Origin: Hymenochaete sp. R1
Lineage: Eukaryota > Basidiomycota > Agaricomycetes > Hymenochaetales > Hymenochaetaceae
Assembly: GCA_019400425.1 (NCBI GenBank)
Contig: JAFREE010000090.1
Location: forward strand, 36,210 to 100,209
Length of the DNA: 64,000 nucleotides
Reading direction: 5' to 3'
Shown here: positions 47,830 to 58,100 of the stretch, piece after piece
Numbering within the stretch: the stretch's first letter is position 1
Layout: each line of letters opens with the position of its first letter
Program-made: the position numbers and the translations under genes
Notes under the pieces: model-generated
Told to the model about the DNA's origin: nothing
Seen by the model: the letters and a program-made list of their open reading frames with translations, nothing else
Databases searched by the model: none

Positions 47830-49727
47830 ATGCCGCAGACATTCTCGCACGTGTTTGATACGCCTGTCTACAAGGGAAATACCACGATCCACACTGGTTT
47901 ATACATCAATGGAAAGTTTGTTGACGGCGTAGACGGGGAGACGTACGAGTGAGTGGTGAACTCGCTAGATATCGCACGTTCGTACTGACGCTCGACCAGT
48001 GTTGTCAATCCCAGTATGAGATGAATGGTATTAATTCTTTACTTGATAGAGAATGCTGATCACCATTGTCTTCAGCGACTGGAAACGTTCTGACGTCTGT
48101 CGCCATGGGTAATGCGAAAGACATCGATATCGCCGTAGGCGTGGCTGAAGAGGCCTACAACACTCGGTGGGGCTTGAACGTGTCTGGTGCGGAACGCGGA
48201 AGGCTGCTTATGAAACTTGCTGATCTCATGGAGGAGCATGCCGACGAACTGTGCGCTATCGAGGCACTCGACAACGGTAAGTTTACATCCGTCCAAATTT
48301 CCAGGAGTGGTCACCACTTCTTTGATCGCGATATCGGACTCTTTTTCCTGACTTCGTTATCATCAGGCAAGACGTTCGGATGGGCCAAAATGGCTGACAT
48401 CCCCGCCGCGTTCACCACAATCCGCTATTACGGCGGCTGGGCCGACAAGAACCATGGGAAAGTCATCGAGACGGATGAGTCAAAGCTCGGATACACCCGC
48501 CACGAACCCATCGGTGTCGTCGGGCAGATCATCCCGTGGAACTTCCCGCTCATGATGCTCTCGTGGAAGATCGGCCCCGCGCTCGCTACGGGGAACACGA
48601 TCGTGTTGAAGCCAAGCGAGTTCACGCCTCTGACGGCGCTGAGGATGTGCGACTTTATCGAGCAGGCTGGGTTCCCGCCTGGTGTGGTCAATATCGTGAA
48701 TGGGTTCGGGAACACGGCCGGAGATGCCATTTCGAGGCATCCGAAGATTGAGAAGGTCGCGTTCACGGGGAGCACGCTCGTTGGGAGGAAGATTATGGAG
48801 GCTGCGGCACAATCGAATCTTAAGAACGTCACGCTTGAGCTCGGAGGGAAGAGCCCGAACATTATATTTGATGACTGCGATATCGACCAAGCAGTGAACT
48901 GGGCGACGCACGGCGTTTTGTAAGTGTCGCGTTTTTGTTTTCCCTTGGTGCCACACTTTAATCGTTCCGGACCAGCTGGAATCACGGACAATGCTGCTGT
49001 GCAGGAACGCGTGTCTTTGTCCACGAGAAGATATACGACAACTTCCTCGAGAAATTCACCGCGAAGGTTTCATCGCTAAAAGTCGGGGATCCTTTCGGTC
49101 AGGATATGTACCAAGGACCGCAGGTCTCTCAAGTCCAATTCGACGTGCGTACCTCTTATTTTATGTATGGGTGCCTCCCGCCAAATCTGTACTACTTTTG
49201 TTTTTCAACAGCGAATTATGGGCTATATCGAGTCAGGGAAAGAACAAGGCGCCACTCTCCACAGAGGCGGGACCCGGTTCGGCTCAACCGGCTACTTCAT
49301 CGAACCCACCATCTTCACCGACACGAAGCCCTCCATGAAGATCGTCCGCGAGGAAATCTTCGGCCCCGTCGCCGTCGTCATCAAATTCCACGATGAAGAC
49401 GACGTGATCGCGCAGGCGAACGACACGCACTACGGGCTTGCCGCCGCGGTATTCACGAAGAACATCGATAAGGCGCTGAGAGTGGCACATAGGCTGCAGG
49501 CGGGGACGATGTGGATTAATTGTGTGAACACGACGAATACGCAGATCCCGTTCGGGGGGTACAAGCAGTCTGGGATTGGTCGGGAGTCGGGGGAATACGC
49601 GCTTGCAAAGTGAGTGATTTATCTTGATTTTTGACTCTGCTCTTTTCTTCTGTGCTGAGATATGGTCTTGGCTAGCTATACTGCTGTGAAAGCTGTCCAC
49701 ATCAACCTTGGAATGACGATGTCATGA
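47830..49727 (+). CDS. NAD(P)-dependent aldehyde dehydrogenase, copy 1
   Basis: About six exons encoding roughly 500 residues, the normal length for cytosolic or mitochondrial ALDH. Start [19 protein letters not shown]. Visible motifs: [20 protein letters not shown] (coenzyme pocket), FTGSTLVGRKIMEAA (Rossmann glycine motif), [16 protein letters not shown] (general base Glu), NHGQCCCAGTR with the catalytic Cys in the middle of the triplet, EEIFGPV (second active-site Glu), and [19 protein letters not shown]. The enzyme oxidises aldehydes to acids. There is no presequence, so it is probably cytosolic. Exon 2 is a 14 nt micro-exon (48000-48013). It is convergent with a paralogue whose stop is 306 bp away. 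Confidence 0.93.
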
Positions 49728-50033
49728 ATCACAGAGTTCGGCGCTGATGATACAAAATAATGTACGATTAGGAATGTTGAATGGATTCCATCCAGTCCAG
49801 AGTTAATTTTCTATATGAAAGACTTTGAAAGCTGACAAGCGACTGCATTGAAAAGAAGCTACGTAGTACATGAAATTTGGTTTATTCTTATAGTGCTGAA
49901 CATGGTGATATTCCTTCAAATCCAAATAAGGAGGCATAAGACAAAATTATCGTCTGCGGTTATGTGAGGCAATAAAAATGGGACGACATGAAAGGTAGCG
50001 GGGGAAATGCTAAAGAGACTCGGCCTGTAACGC

Positions 50034-51918
50034 TTAGATTGACATGCCAATGTTGACGTGAACGGCCTTGACAGCAGAGTAGCTTTCATCGAAAGTCAGT
50101 CAGTTACCGCTCTAACCCATCCAAAAGCAAAAACATTCTTACTTGAGTAGTGCGTACTCGCCCAATTCGCGCCCGATCCCACTCTGCTTGAACCCACCAA
50201 ACGGAATCTGCGTATTCAACGTATTCGCGCAGTTAATCCACATCGTCCCCGCATGCAGCCGATGAGCAACCCTCAGCGCCTTGTCGATGTTCTTGCTAAA
50301 GACCGCAGCAGCAAGCCCATAGTGCGTGTCGTTCGCCTGTGCGACCACGTCATCTTCGTCGTGGAACTTGATGACGACACCGACTGGACCGAAAATCTCC
50401 TCGCGGACGATTTTCATGTCGGGCTTCGTGTCGGTGAAGATAGTGGGTTGGATGAAGTATCCCTCTGAACCGAATTGCTGGCCGCCGAGATGGACGGTCG
50501 CACCTTCTTGTCTGCCAGAATCGATGTAGCCCATGATTCGCTAAATACCGAGGAGTTGTTAAGCAACTGCGATACGTGACAAAAAACAGATTTATGAACG
50601 CTTACGTCAAACTGCAGTTTCGATACTTGGGGGCCCTGGTAAGTGTCTTTGCCGAAGGGGTCACCGAGCTTCAACGACGATGCCTTGGCTGTGAACTTTT
50701 TCAAAAACTCGTCGTAAATCTTCTCATGGACGAAGATGCGGGTACCCGCACAACACGCCTGTCCGTGGTTCCAGCTAAGAAAAGCAGTAAGGAGGTGGTT
50801 AGAATGGGAAAATGCATGACGTTGTTTTCCATGCTCGGAAATGGAATTGGTTGCTTACAATACACCGTGGGCAGCCCATCCCACCGCCTGATCAATATCT
50901 GCGTCATCGAAAATGATGTTCGGACTCTTTCCTCCGAGCTCCAGTGTAACTTTCTTCAAGTTCGTCTGAGCCGCAGACTCCATGATTTTACGGCCGACGA
51001 CCGTGCTACCCGTGAACGCAACCTTCTCAATGTGAGGATGAGCCGCAATGGCTGCTCCAGCAGTATGCCCGAAGCCATTGACGATGTTGATTACACCGGG
51101 CGGGAACCCGGCCTTCTCAAGGAGGGGTATCATCCTGAGTGCGGCGAGCGGCGTGAATTCACTTGGCTTCAAGATGATTGTGTTTCCTGTAGCTAGAGCG
51201 GGGCCGATCTTCCACGAGAACATGAGCAGCGGGAAGTTCCAGGGAATGATCTGGCCGACGACACCAATGGGCTCGTGACGGGTGTAAGCCAGTTTAGTCT
51301 CGTCGGTCTCAATAACCTTTCCGTGGTTCTTGTCTGCCCATCCACCGTAGTATCGAATACATTGTATTGAACCAGGGATGTCGGCCATCTTCGCCCATCC
51401 GAACGTCTTGCCTGGAGAGATCCGAGTGAGTAAATAGAACTGTTTTTAGAGAAAGATGCCGAACAGAGTCTCACCGTTATCCAAAGCTTCAATGGCGGCG
51501 AGCTCGTCAAAGTTCTCCTCCATAAGATCCGCGAGCTTCATGAGCATTTTACCACGTTCGGCACCTGCGACATTGAGACCCCAGCGTTTTTCGTAGGCCT
51601 CTTGCGCAGCAGCCACTGCGAGGTCAATATCTTTTGAGTTGCCCATCGAGATTGTCGTTGTGACTTTGCCATTTGCTAGAGAAAGAGGTGAGTCTACTTG
51701 TAAGGCAGAGATGCATTCGAAATTCGACGTACTGGGGTTTACAACGCTGAACCGAAACGAGTTAGCGCACGAAGCGAACCAACTTTACTCAAAACTCACT
51801 CATATGTCTCGCCGTCAACACCGTCTACAAACTTGCCATTGATGTAGAGTCCGGTATTGAAAGAGATTTTGCCCTTGTAGACGGGCGTGTCGAATTGATG
51901 AGTGAAAGTGTTCGGCAT
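50034..51918 (-). CDS. NAD(P)-dependent aldehyde dehydrogenase, copy 2
   Basis: This is the paralogue of 47830-49727 in opposite orientation, with the same exon plan. ATG 51918 opens [16 protein letters not shown] and the end is [15 protein letters not shown] with TAA 50034-50036. The same motifs are present: [62 protein letters not shown] (Ala in place of the first Cys, catalytic Cys kept), EEIFGPV and [17 protein letters not shown]. The 14 nt micro-exon lies at 51733-51746. Amino-acid identity is high, while the introns differ in sequence, so the duplication is not recent. Promoters differ, which suggests divided regulation. Confidence 0.93.
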
Positions 51919-53651
51919 GGTCGTGGAAGGAGATGAAGATGAAGGGAGAGAGAGAATGAAGTTGAGCAATGGATGGGAAGGTCTTTGTATGCGTCGAGTC
52001 GAGGAGTGACGTTAGTTGAATTGGGTAAAGTATTGGATAAGACCAATCATGTGAGGAGAAGAGGAAAGGCCATATGACCTCCACTCCCGGGATATTCTAC
52101 CAATCACGGTCCTTCGCCACAGCCATGTCTAATTCATCGGGTCCTCACGGCTCCCGATCGCCCAGGATATCTCTGTTTTCCGGAGATTTCAGGATGAGTT
52201 GACGACTAGAAAACGATGTGTGAAGGGCGACGAAGTGAGCTGTGCTGCAGACTAGTGGATGGTGGAAATAACAAAGCGTGCGGCAAGACACCGTCGATCA
52301 CAAGCTCTTTTTCCCAAGCCAGTCACCAGTCGCGGCACTCCGCCACCACCGAGTTCTTCGGGGCAGTATTTGATAAATCTTATCCCATGTGCCCAGTACT
52401 AGTGAATTGTCCCACCAGTCGATACTTCCCCACGGGGCGCCCACGGAAGCAACTTGGCGGTGCGACGGTAAGCCGTGTTGACGGCATGCGGAATGATGAA
52501 CTCCTTTGTCTCAAACTACGGACAATTTAGGAATCGTGCAGTCAAAGGGGAAGGGGGACTCGCGATCGCATACTGGCAGTCATTCTCCAATCCTATTTCT
52601 GGCTGCAGAGACAGAGCTTAAGCGTCTATGAAGTGACAGCAAGCGTCCATGCAAGCTGCTTGATCGAAGGCTGGCTGGAACCAGGCATGGCGATGCTTTG
52701 TTACCTTCCTCTCCTTCTCATTCATCAGTCAACTAGAATAAGCTTCTGGAACTTCATTGGCGGGTCTTACCGTGAATACCGACGTACTACGTGTATTAAT
52801 TCAAACCGTGGGAGACTGGATTCATGAGCTTAAAAGTAGAATAAGTTACTAGCTGGAATCCCATACATTTCTTGCAAGTAGGATGGCTTAGATAAACGCT
52901 GATGTCGTTAGTCTCCGTCTCCCGACTCACCTGCCTATTCTGTCGTTGGCCGTGAATAAATCGATCCATGCGGGAGGGGCGTCTCTGTGTCTTTGAGATT
53001 GAGTGTCAATAGTAGGGCGATGACTATAGATAGCTCTTCGCAAGTCAACACGCTCAACAAATCCCAAAAAAAAATCACCTTTAGCTAATATAGTATATTA
53101 TATGAGCAAGGCGCTTTCTCCCAGAACCTTTGTTGGCCTTGGGAGTTATCTCGAAAGCCAAAGAGCCCAGAGTAAGTGAGAATAATAACAATGAAGTCAT
53201 GCCGGAATGCCGGACCGATGCTCTAAGCGAGGCATAGCCACATTTTACCCGTCTCAACCTAAATTTCCGAACCTTTCTTGCGCAACTGCAACTTGCCATC
53301 TCTCTCGATATTTGCATTGCCCGGTTGATGTTTCCTCGAAACCACGCATTTCTAGAGATAAAATCCCGATAATATTACTGCGGGACTCTTCATAGCATGA
53401 AAAAGCAAAGCTCACACCGGCAACTCCCACCGAACTTACCATTTTTTGGCTTCTCCGGAAGAAGACTCTAGGGTCTCCACTTACAAGCAGGGCGGAATTA
53501 TCGGAGCGAACGAGCTGCCTCCCCCAAAGTAATATGAAGCCGTAATGATAGTTAACAAGATGATGGTCCTCGCCTTCTACATGCACCTTTACCTTCAACA
53601 CTCACCTCTATCAGTACCCGCCGTTTTCCTGGTGCGCTTGGTTCGATATCG
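51919..53651. other. Intergenic, no gene recognised
   Basis: 1.7 kb between the start of ALDH copy 2 and the start of the AEC transporter, so it holds two divergent promoters. The short frames present lack support. A CCAAT motif for the ALDH lies near 52032 on the minus strand. Confidence 0.55.
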
Positions 53652-55830
53652 ATGTTGTCGATAGGTGCTCTGATATGGGTGTCGATTCGTCCGTTGTTGC
53701 GCTTGTATGTCTCACAATCATCTTATTCACATTTTGCTAATCGAACTGGACTTCGTGGACTGACCGCATTCTTATACACTGTTTTTTTCTCGAAGGATAT
53801 TATGTACGACTGCCGGGTTCATCATCACCAAGCTTGATATCTTCCCGCTCGTAGCAGCGAGGGGTGTGGGACAAATCCTACTGGTACGTTTCTTGGCATT
53901 ACTCCAAAACTTTCCCTCGCTCGCTATTTACTGAGGTTACTATATGGCTATTGGTCTTAGAATGTCACATACCCGTGTCTCATGTTCTCGAAGATCGTAC
54001 CGGCATTCACATCGGAGAATGTGGTCGCTCTTGGTACGTCATAGTGTTCCGAGAAAGTTATTCCACCCTTTGACTAGCACTTTTCTATCGTAGGCCCTTT
54101 GGTTCTAGTAGCGGTCGTGTACGAGCTCTTGGGAATCTGCATTGCGTGGACCGTGAAACAGTTCTTCTGGGTCCCGCATCGCTTTCGGTATGGGATCCTT
54201 GTCGCCGGAGGGTTCAGCAATGTTGGAGATATCCGTATGTGCCGTCTCTAATTTGCATGCTCTTGTATCTATTGAATTGGTGTGAGTGTAGCTACGTCTG
54301 TCATAATGAGCATCACGGGCAATGCACCATTCAACCCGTCGACAGACCAGACTCTCGCCGTCGCTTATGTTGCAGCTTTCCTTCTGGTTTTTTTTGTGAG
54401 TAATCTTTTATCAAATAGCTCAGTCAAGCGATCGTTTACTCATGACTCGCAGGTGTCATTGTTTCCTCTGGGCGGATACCGGCTGATCCAAGCGGACTAC
54501 GTCGGTCCAGAAGTCGAAGACAACGAGCTCCGAAAACCAGTCCCGGAGAAAACGAAAGAATCTGTGCAAAAGTGGATCCGGAACGTATCAGTCGCGCGTA
54601 GGATGACGCGGAAATGGAATCCAGAAGGGGAGGTTAATGACCTCGAAAAGGCGAGTGCGAAGGATGCAAAGAAGGAGCGCGAGTCACCGACAGGAGTTGG
54701 AGCTGAATCTGCAGACTTGGAGGAATTGGAGGCAGAGTCCACGAGCGTCGCAATCCAGAAATGCGAAAAGTTGGGAGTGTCAAAGCACGTTTCGTTCATC
54801 GGCGAAGACACGACCGTTGTTCCCACCGAGAACACAACATCTCGTCTTTGTTCGCCCATCCAAACCGAAGCTGGCCCCTCTTGTGTCGCCTCTCCCGCGG
54901 CGTCAGTCACTCACATCGATAGCGAAGACCGCAAACTACCGTCTCCAACCGTCCCCTCCTCACCATCTCGTTTGAAGGTCGCCCACGCCAAACCGGCCCT
55001 TCCGGAAAGCATCGACAAGTCCGTATCTTCCAGTACCTCACCCTCACACTTAAAATCACGGCGAACCCTTAAGAAATGTCGCGCAGTCTTGCTTACCTTC
55101 CTCACCCCGCAATCCATCGCCATATTTTCCGCTTTCCCATGTGCACTCATCACGCCGCTCAAATCACTCTTCACCCCCGTCGAAAACTCATCTATCCCAA
55201 ACGCGCCAGATGGACAACCGCCACTGGCTTTCATACTCGACACTGCCAGGTACGTCTGCACTCCTTAAGCTCAGTCAGGCTCTTTTGGCAAAAAAGGCTG
55301 CCAGAGTCGCGCTTACACCCCGCCTTTCCTTCATCAACACACAGTTTCATCGGAGCCGCATCCGTTCCGATGGGTCTCATCAGCCTCGGCTCCGCCCTCG
55401 CTCGACTCAACGTTCCGCGCGACCAATGGCGCAGTCTCCCCATCGGAGCCATAAGCTCCCTCGCTATCGGAAAGATGATCGTAATGCCCATACTAGGCAT
55501 CCTAATCGAGGAAGGTCTTGTCCATGCGGGACTCATCAGGGCAGACGACGCGGTGCTGCGGTTTGTTTGCATGTACGTTGCTTTTTTTGCTGTCGTCTTG
55601 AACTTCCTTTTTCCTTTTTTTTCGTGCGCTCACGTAAGTTTGGATGGATGGGTGTGTGTGATAGATTCTTGTCTTGTATACCCACGGCAACGACACAGGT
55701 GTTCTTGACGCAAGTTTATTCGGGTACCGGGAGCGCGGAAACGATATCGGCGTTCCTCATCCCTCAGTATGCTTTGATGGTTGTGACTATGACTATCCTG
55801 ATTGCGTATTCTCTTTCTCTTATCTTCTGA
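53652..55830 (+). CDS. Auxin efflux carrier (AEC/PIN-like) family membrane transporter
   Basis: Multi-exon gene encoding roughly 550-600 residues. ATG 53652 opens MLSIGALIWVSIRPLLRL. The N-terminal half has five predicted helices with FIITKLDIFPLVAARGVGQI, NVTYPCLMFSKIVPAFTSEN and YGILVAGGFSNVGDI, the typical AEC blocks (PF03547). A long hydrophilic loop, Ser/Glu rich, spans about 54490-55060. The C-terminal half has VPMGLISLGSALARLNVPR, SSLAIGKMIVMPILGILIEE and SGTGSAETISAFLIPQYAL, ending at TGA 55828-55830. Yeast relatives are membrane proteins of the ER and vacuole; the substrate here is unknown. The gene is alone in its orientation, with VTI1 convergent downstream. Confidence 0.88.
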
Positions 55831-56239
55831 AGATGGCGTATGTTGATAAATGACGGATTCTTGCATATTTGTTGTCCCTGCTTGGTTTTTGGTGTTTTTT
55901 TTATTACTTCTCTTGGAATTAGATGCGTACCATCATAGATTGTTCATCGATACCGACGAAAGCTGTTGTATCATGATCGTTGAAATCACTGCTGTATACC
56001 GCGGAGGGCATAAAATGTATCTACAAAGTCCGATCAAATCAATTAAATTTGCATTGTGTATTTAAGGCGAAAGTATTGAAATACGGATGAAGAGGAAGGA
56101 AAGAAGAGAAGAGGGGGAGGGGGAGGGAACGTTAACCGAATATTGTTACAAAGTCCAGAGTCAACCCAACAGAGAAAAAGGACCGTGAATAGGGGTCGGC
56201 ATCCAATACGAATAGGGTATCCACAACATTGAAGTATAA

Positions 56240-57097
56240 TCAAGAGAGCTTTTCCCATAGAATGACTGCGATTAGAACAATCAGAACGACGATGATGGCA
56301 GCCGTTACGACTCGTTGCTGGTACATTCTGCAGTAGAAAACACAATTTAGACGGCACTTTGAAAAAGTCTGGCTGGGTTACCATACCTTCTGATCATCGA
56401 CTTTAGCGTACCAGATGCACGATTAATTGCGATATCCGCCCTTCCGAGCTGTTCCAACATGCGTTAACAGGGTCACCCAAAGCACAGAATACGAACGTAC
56501 CGTGTCTCTCGAGTTCTCAATCTGTTCCCGCTGTCTCCGTAAGTCCCTAAGGATATCCGAGCCCTGTTCTTCTGTCTCCAATGCCACTCGCTGTGCGTCT
56601 TGCAAGCGCCTGGAGCCACTTTCGAGCATGGACGTCCCTCTCAGCAGACGCGCGCGATCGTCGGACATTCCCACTGTACCCTCGTCGTCTGTCGAGTCCC
56701 GGAATGGCGACCCACCGGTGTCCGAGAGGAGAGCCGCGCGCGATGCCGCTGCATGCATTGAGCGAGCCTGGGCCTTGGCTGAGGAAAGCGCGGACTTTGA
56801 CTCTTTATGCCGGGCTGCGTAAGAGGATTTGATGCTCTGAGGCATGCCTTGGAGCTCGATTTCCATTTGAGAGACCTAGTCAGATTTCAATTAATGCATG
56901 GCACGAAGAGATAATGGATGAATGCGCACCATCTCATCTGCTTCGTCCAGCTCCATCTCGACTCTTCGGAGAGCGGCCTTGCGCTCTTCGCCACGCACGT
57001 TGGGTCCATCGGAGCTGAGCTTCTCGCGAACACTCGCGATGACCTGCTCGAAATCTTGCTGGTAAGAATCGAATAAGGAAGTCGGGGAGTTATCCAT
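56240..57097 (-). CDS. VTI1: v-SNARE Vti1
   Basis: Four or so exons encoding about 230 residues. MDNSPTSLFDSYQQDFEQV opens the N-terminal three-helix regulatory domain (KAALRRVEMELDEADEMV, QMEIELQGMPQSIKSSYAAR). The SNARE motif runs from LESGSRRLQDAQRVALETEE through LRDLRRQREQIENSRDT, with the central-layer Gln expected for a Qb-SNARE, to ADIAINRASGTLKSMIRR. The C-terminal anchor is VVTAAIIVVLIVLIAVILWE. Vti1 works in Golgi-to-endosome and vacuole fusion. An acidic/Ser insert (STDDEGTVGMSDDR) between the domains is common in basidiomycete members. The gene is divergent from the uS17m gene, with 235 bp between the start codons. Confidence 0.92.
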
Positions 57098-57332
57098 TGC
57101 TATTAAATATCGTTCTTAGTCTGTTGCCGTCCGAGCTTGGTGCGTGTCGTGGTCGCTGTGAGAGTGAAAGATGAGCTGAGCTGAGGATGACCCATTAAGA
57201 ATGTGATCGTGGGAATAACACGCGTGCGTCGCCGTTGCCGTGCTTTCTTGCTCTTGCTCTTAAGCTTGCTCTTGCTCATCGTTACACCTTCAGACCTTTC
57301 TCGTCGTCGTCGAGCAATCACCGCGCACCAAA
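57098..57332. promoter_or_regulatory. Short bidirectional promoter, VTI1 / uS17m
   Basis: 235 bp separate the two start codons and must serve both genes. No TATA box is visible. The interval has several TCTTGCTCT-type pyrimidine repeats on the plus strand just before the ribosomal gene, as often seen before fungal ribosomal protein genes. Confidence 0.45.
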
Positions 57333-57730
57333 ATGCCGCCTCTAGTCCTACAAGGCATCGTGACAAAAGTCGGATTCATGAATAAAACCGCCACGGTCAC
57401 CGTCTCGCGATGGTACGTCCATCCTCGGACCAAAAAGCGCTTCGAGCGTTCAAAGAAATACTTAACGCACGACCCGCAGAATGGTACGTTTCCGTTTTTT
57501 CTCATAGTCTCTTTTCAAGTAAGTATTGACGATAGGTTGTGCATTTTACAGCGTTGCAGATGTCAGATGAAGTGACCATACAGAATTGTCCTCCAATTTC
57601 GGCTCGCAAACGGTTCCAGCTGTTCAAAATTCTTCGCAGTCCGGAAGCGGAACGTGTAGAGCGGCATCGGAGAGAAGCTGGGGATTCGAAAGTACTGGGT
57701 CAATTGCAGCCAAATACCCTTCCTGCATAG
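57333..57730 (+). CDS. MRPS17: Mitochondrial small-subunit ribosomal protein uS17m
   Basis: Two exons encoding about 110 residues. The OB-fold signature is plain: LQGIVTKVGFMNKTATVTVS, then RWYVHPRTKKRFERSKKYLT and HDPQN, joined over an intron to ALQMSDEVTIQNCPPISARK, where the GDxVxIxxCRPIS-like motif of S17 reads SDEVTIQNCPPIS. uS17 binds the 5' domain of the small-subunit rRNA. There is no separate cleavable presequence; the N-terminus begins directly with the fold, as in yeast Mrps17. A basic tail follows. Confidence 0.9.
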
Positions 57731-58100
57731 GCGGTGGCATTATACAATGCTTTCCGCGTTCACCCCCGTTTTGTTTTCAATCATATTGAAGACTATGAAT
57801 CATGTACAGTATACTCGCTCGCTCTAATCAGATCCTTATGGACTCTCGAAACGAACAATCATCGTGCGTCTGTGTTTCATGACGCAGGTCCGGCGAGTCT
57901 CTGAAACGAAGCCCTGGCTCTAAATGTAAGAGGGTGAGTACTTTGCAGGCAAAGTGCTGTCAATGCCTTGCGAGCCCCATTATTGACCTACGACGCTTGG
58001 TATGGGTATGAAAAGCAAAGCGTACCCCATAACGCTTCATTGCTCTCTTCGTTCTATGCTCGCCTTTTATCTCTACTGATCGATCTAACACTGGAAGGCC
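57731..58100. other. Intergenic between uS17m and the kinase
   Basis: 370 bp holding the uS17m 3' flank and the kinase promoter. Nothing else is recognised. Confidence 0.6.

Noticed and set aside
47830..51918. The ALDH pair as an inverted repeat of mobile origin
   Set aside because: Similarity is confined to coding exons; introns and flanks differ, which fits an old gene duplication.
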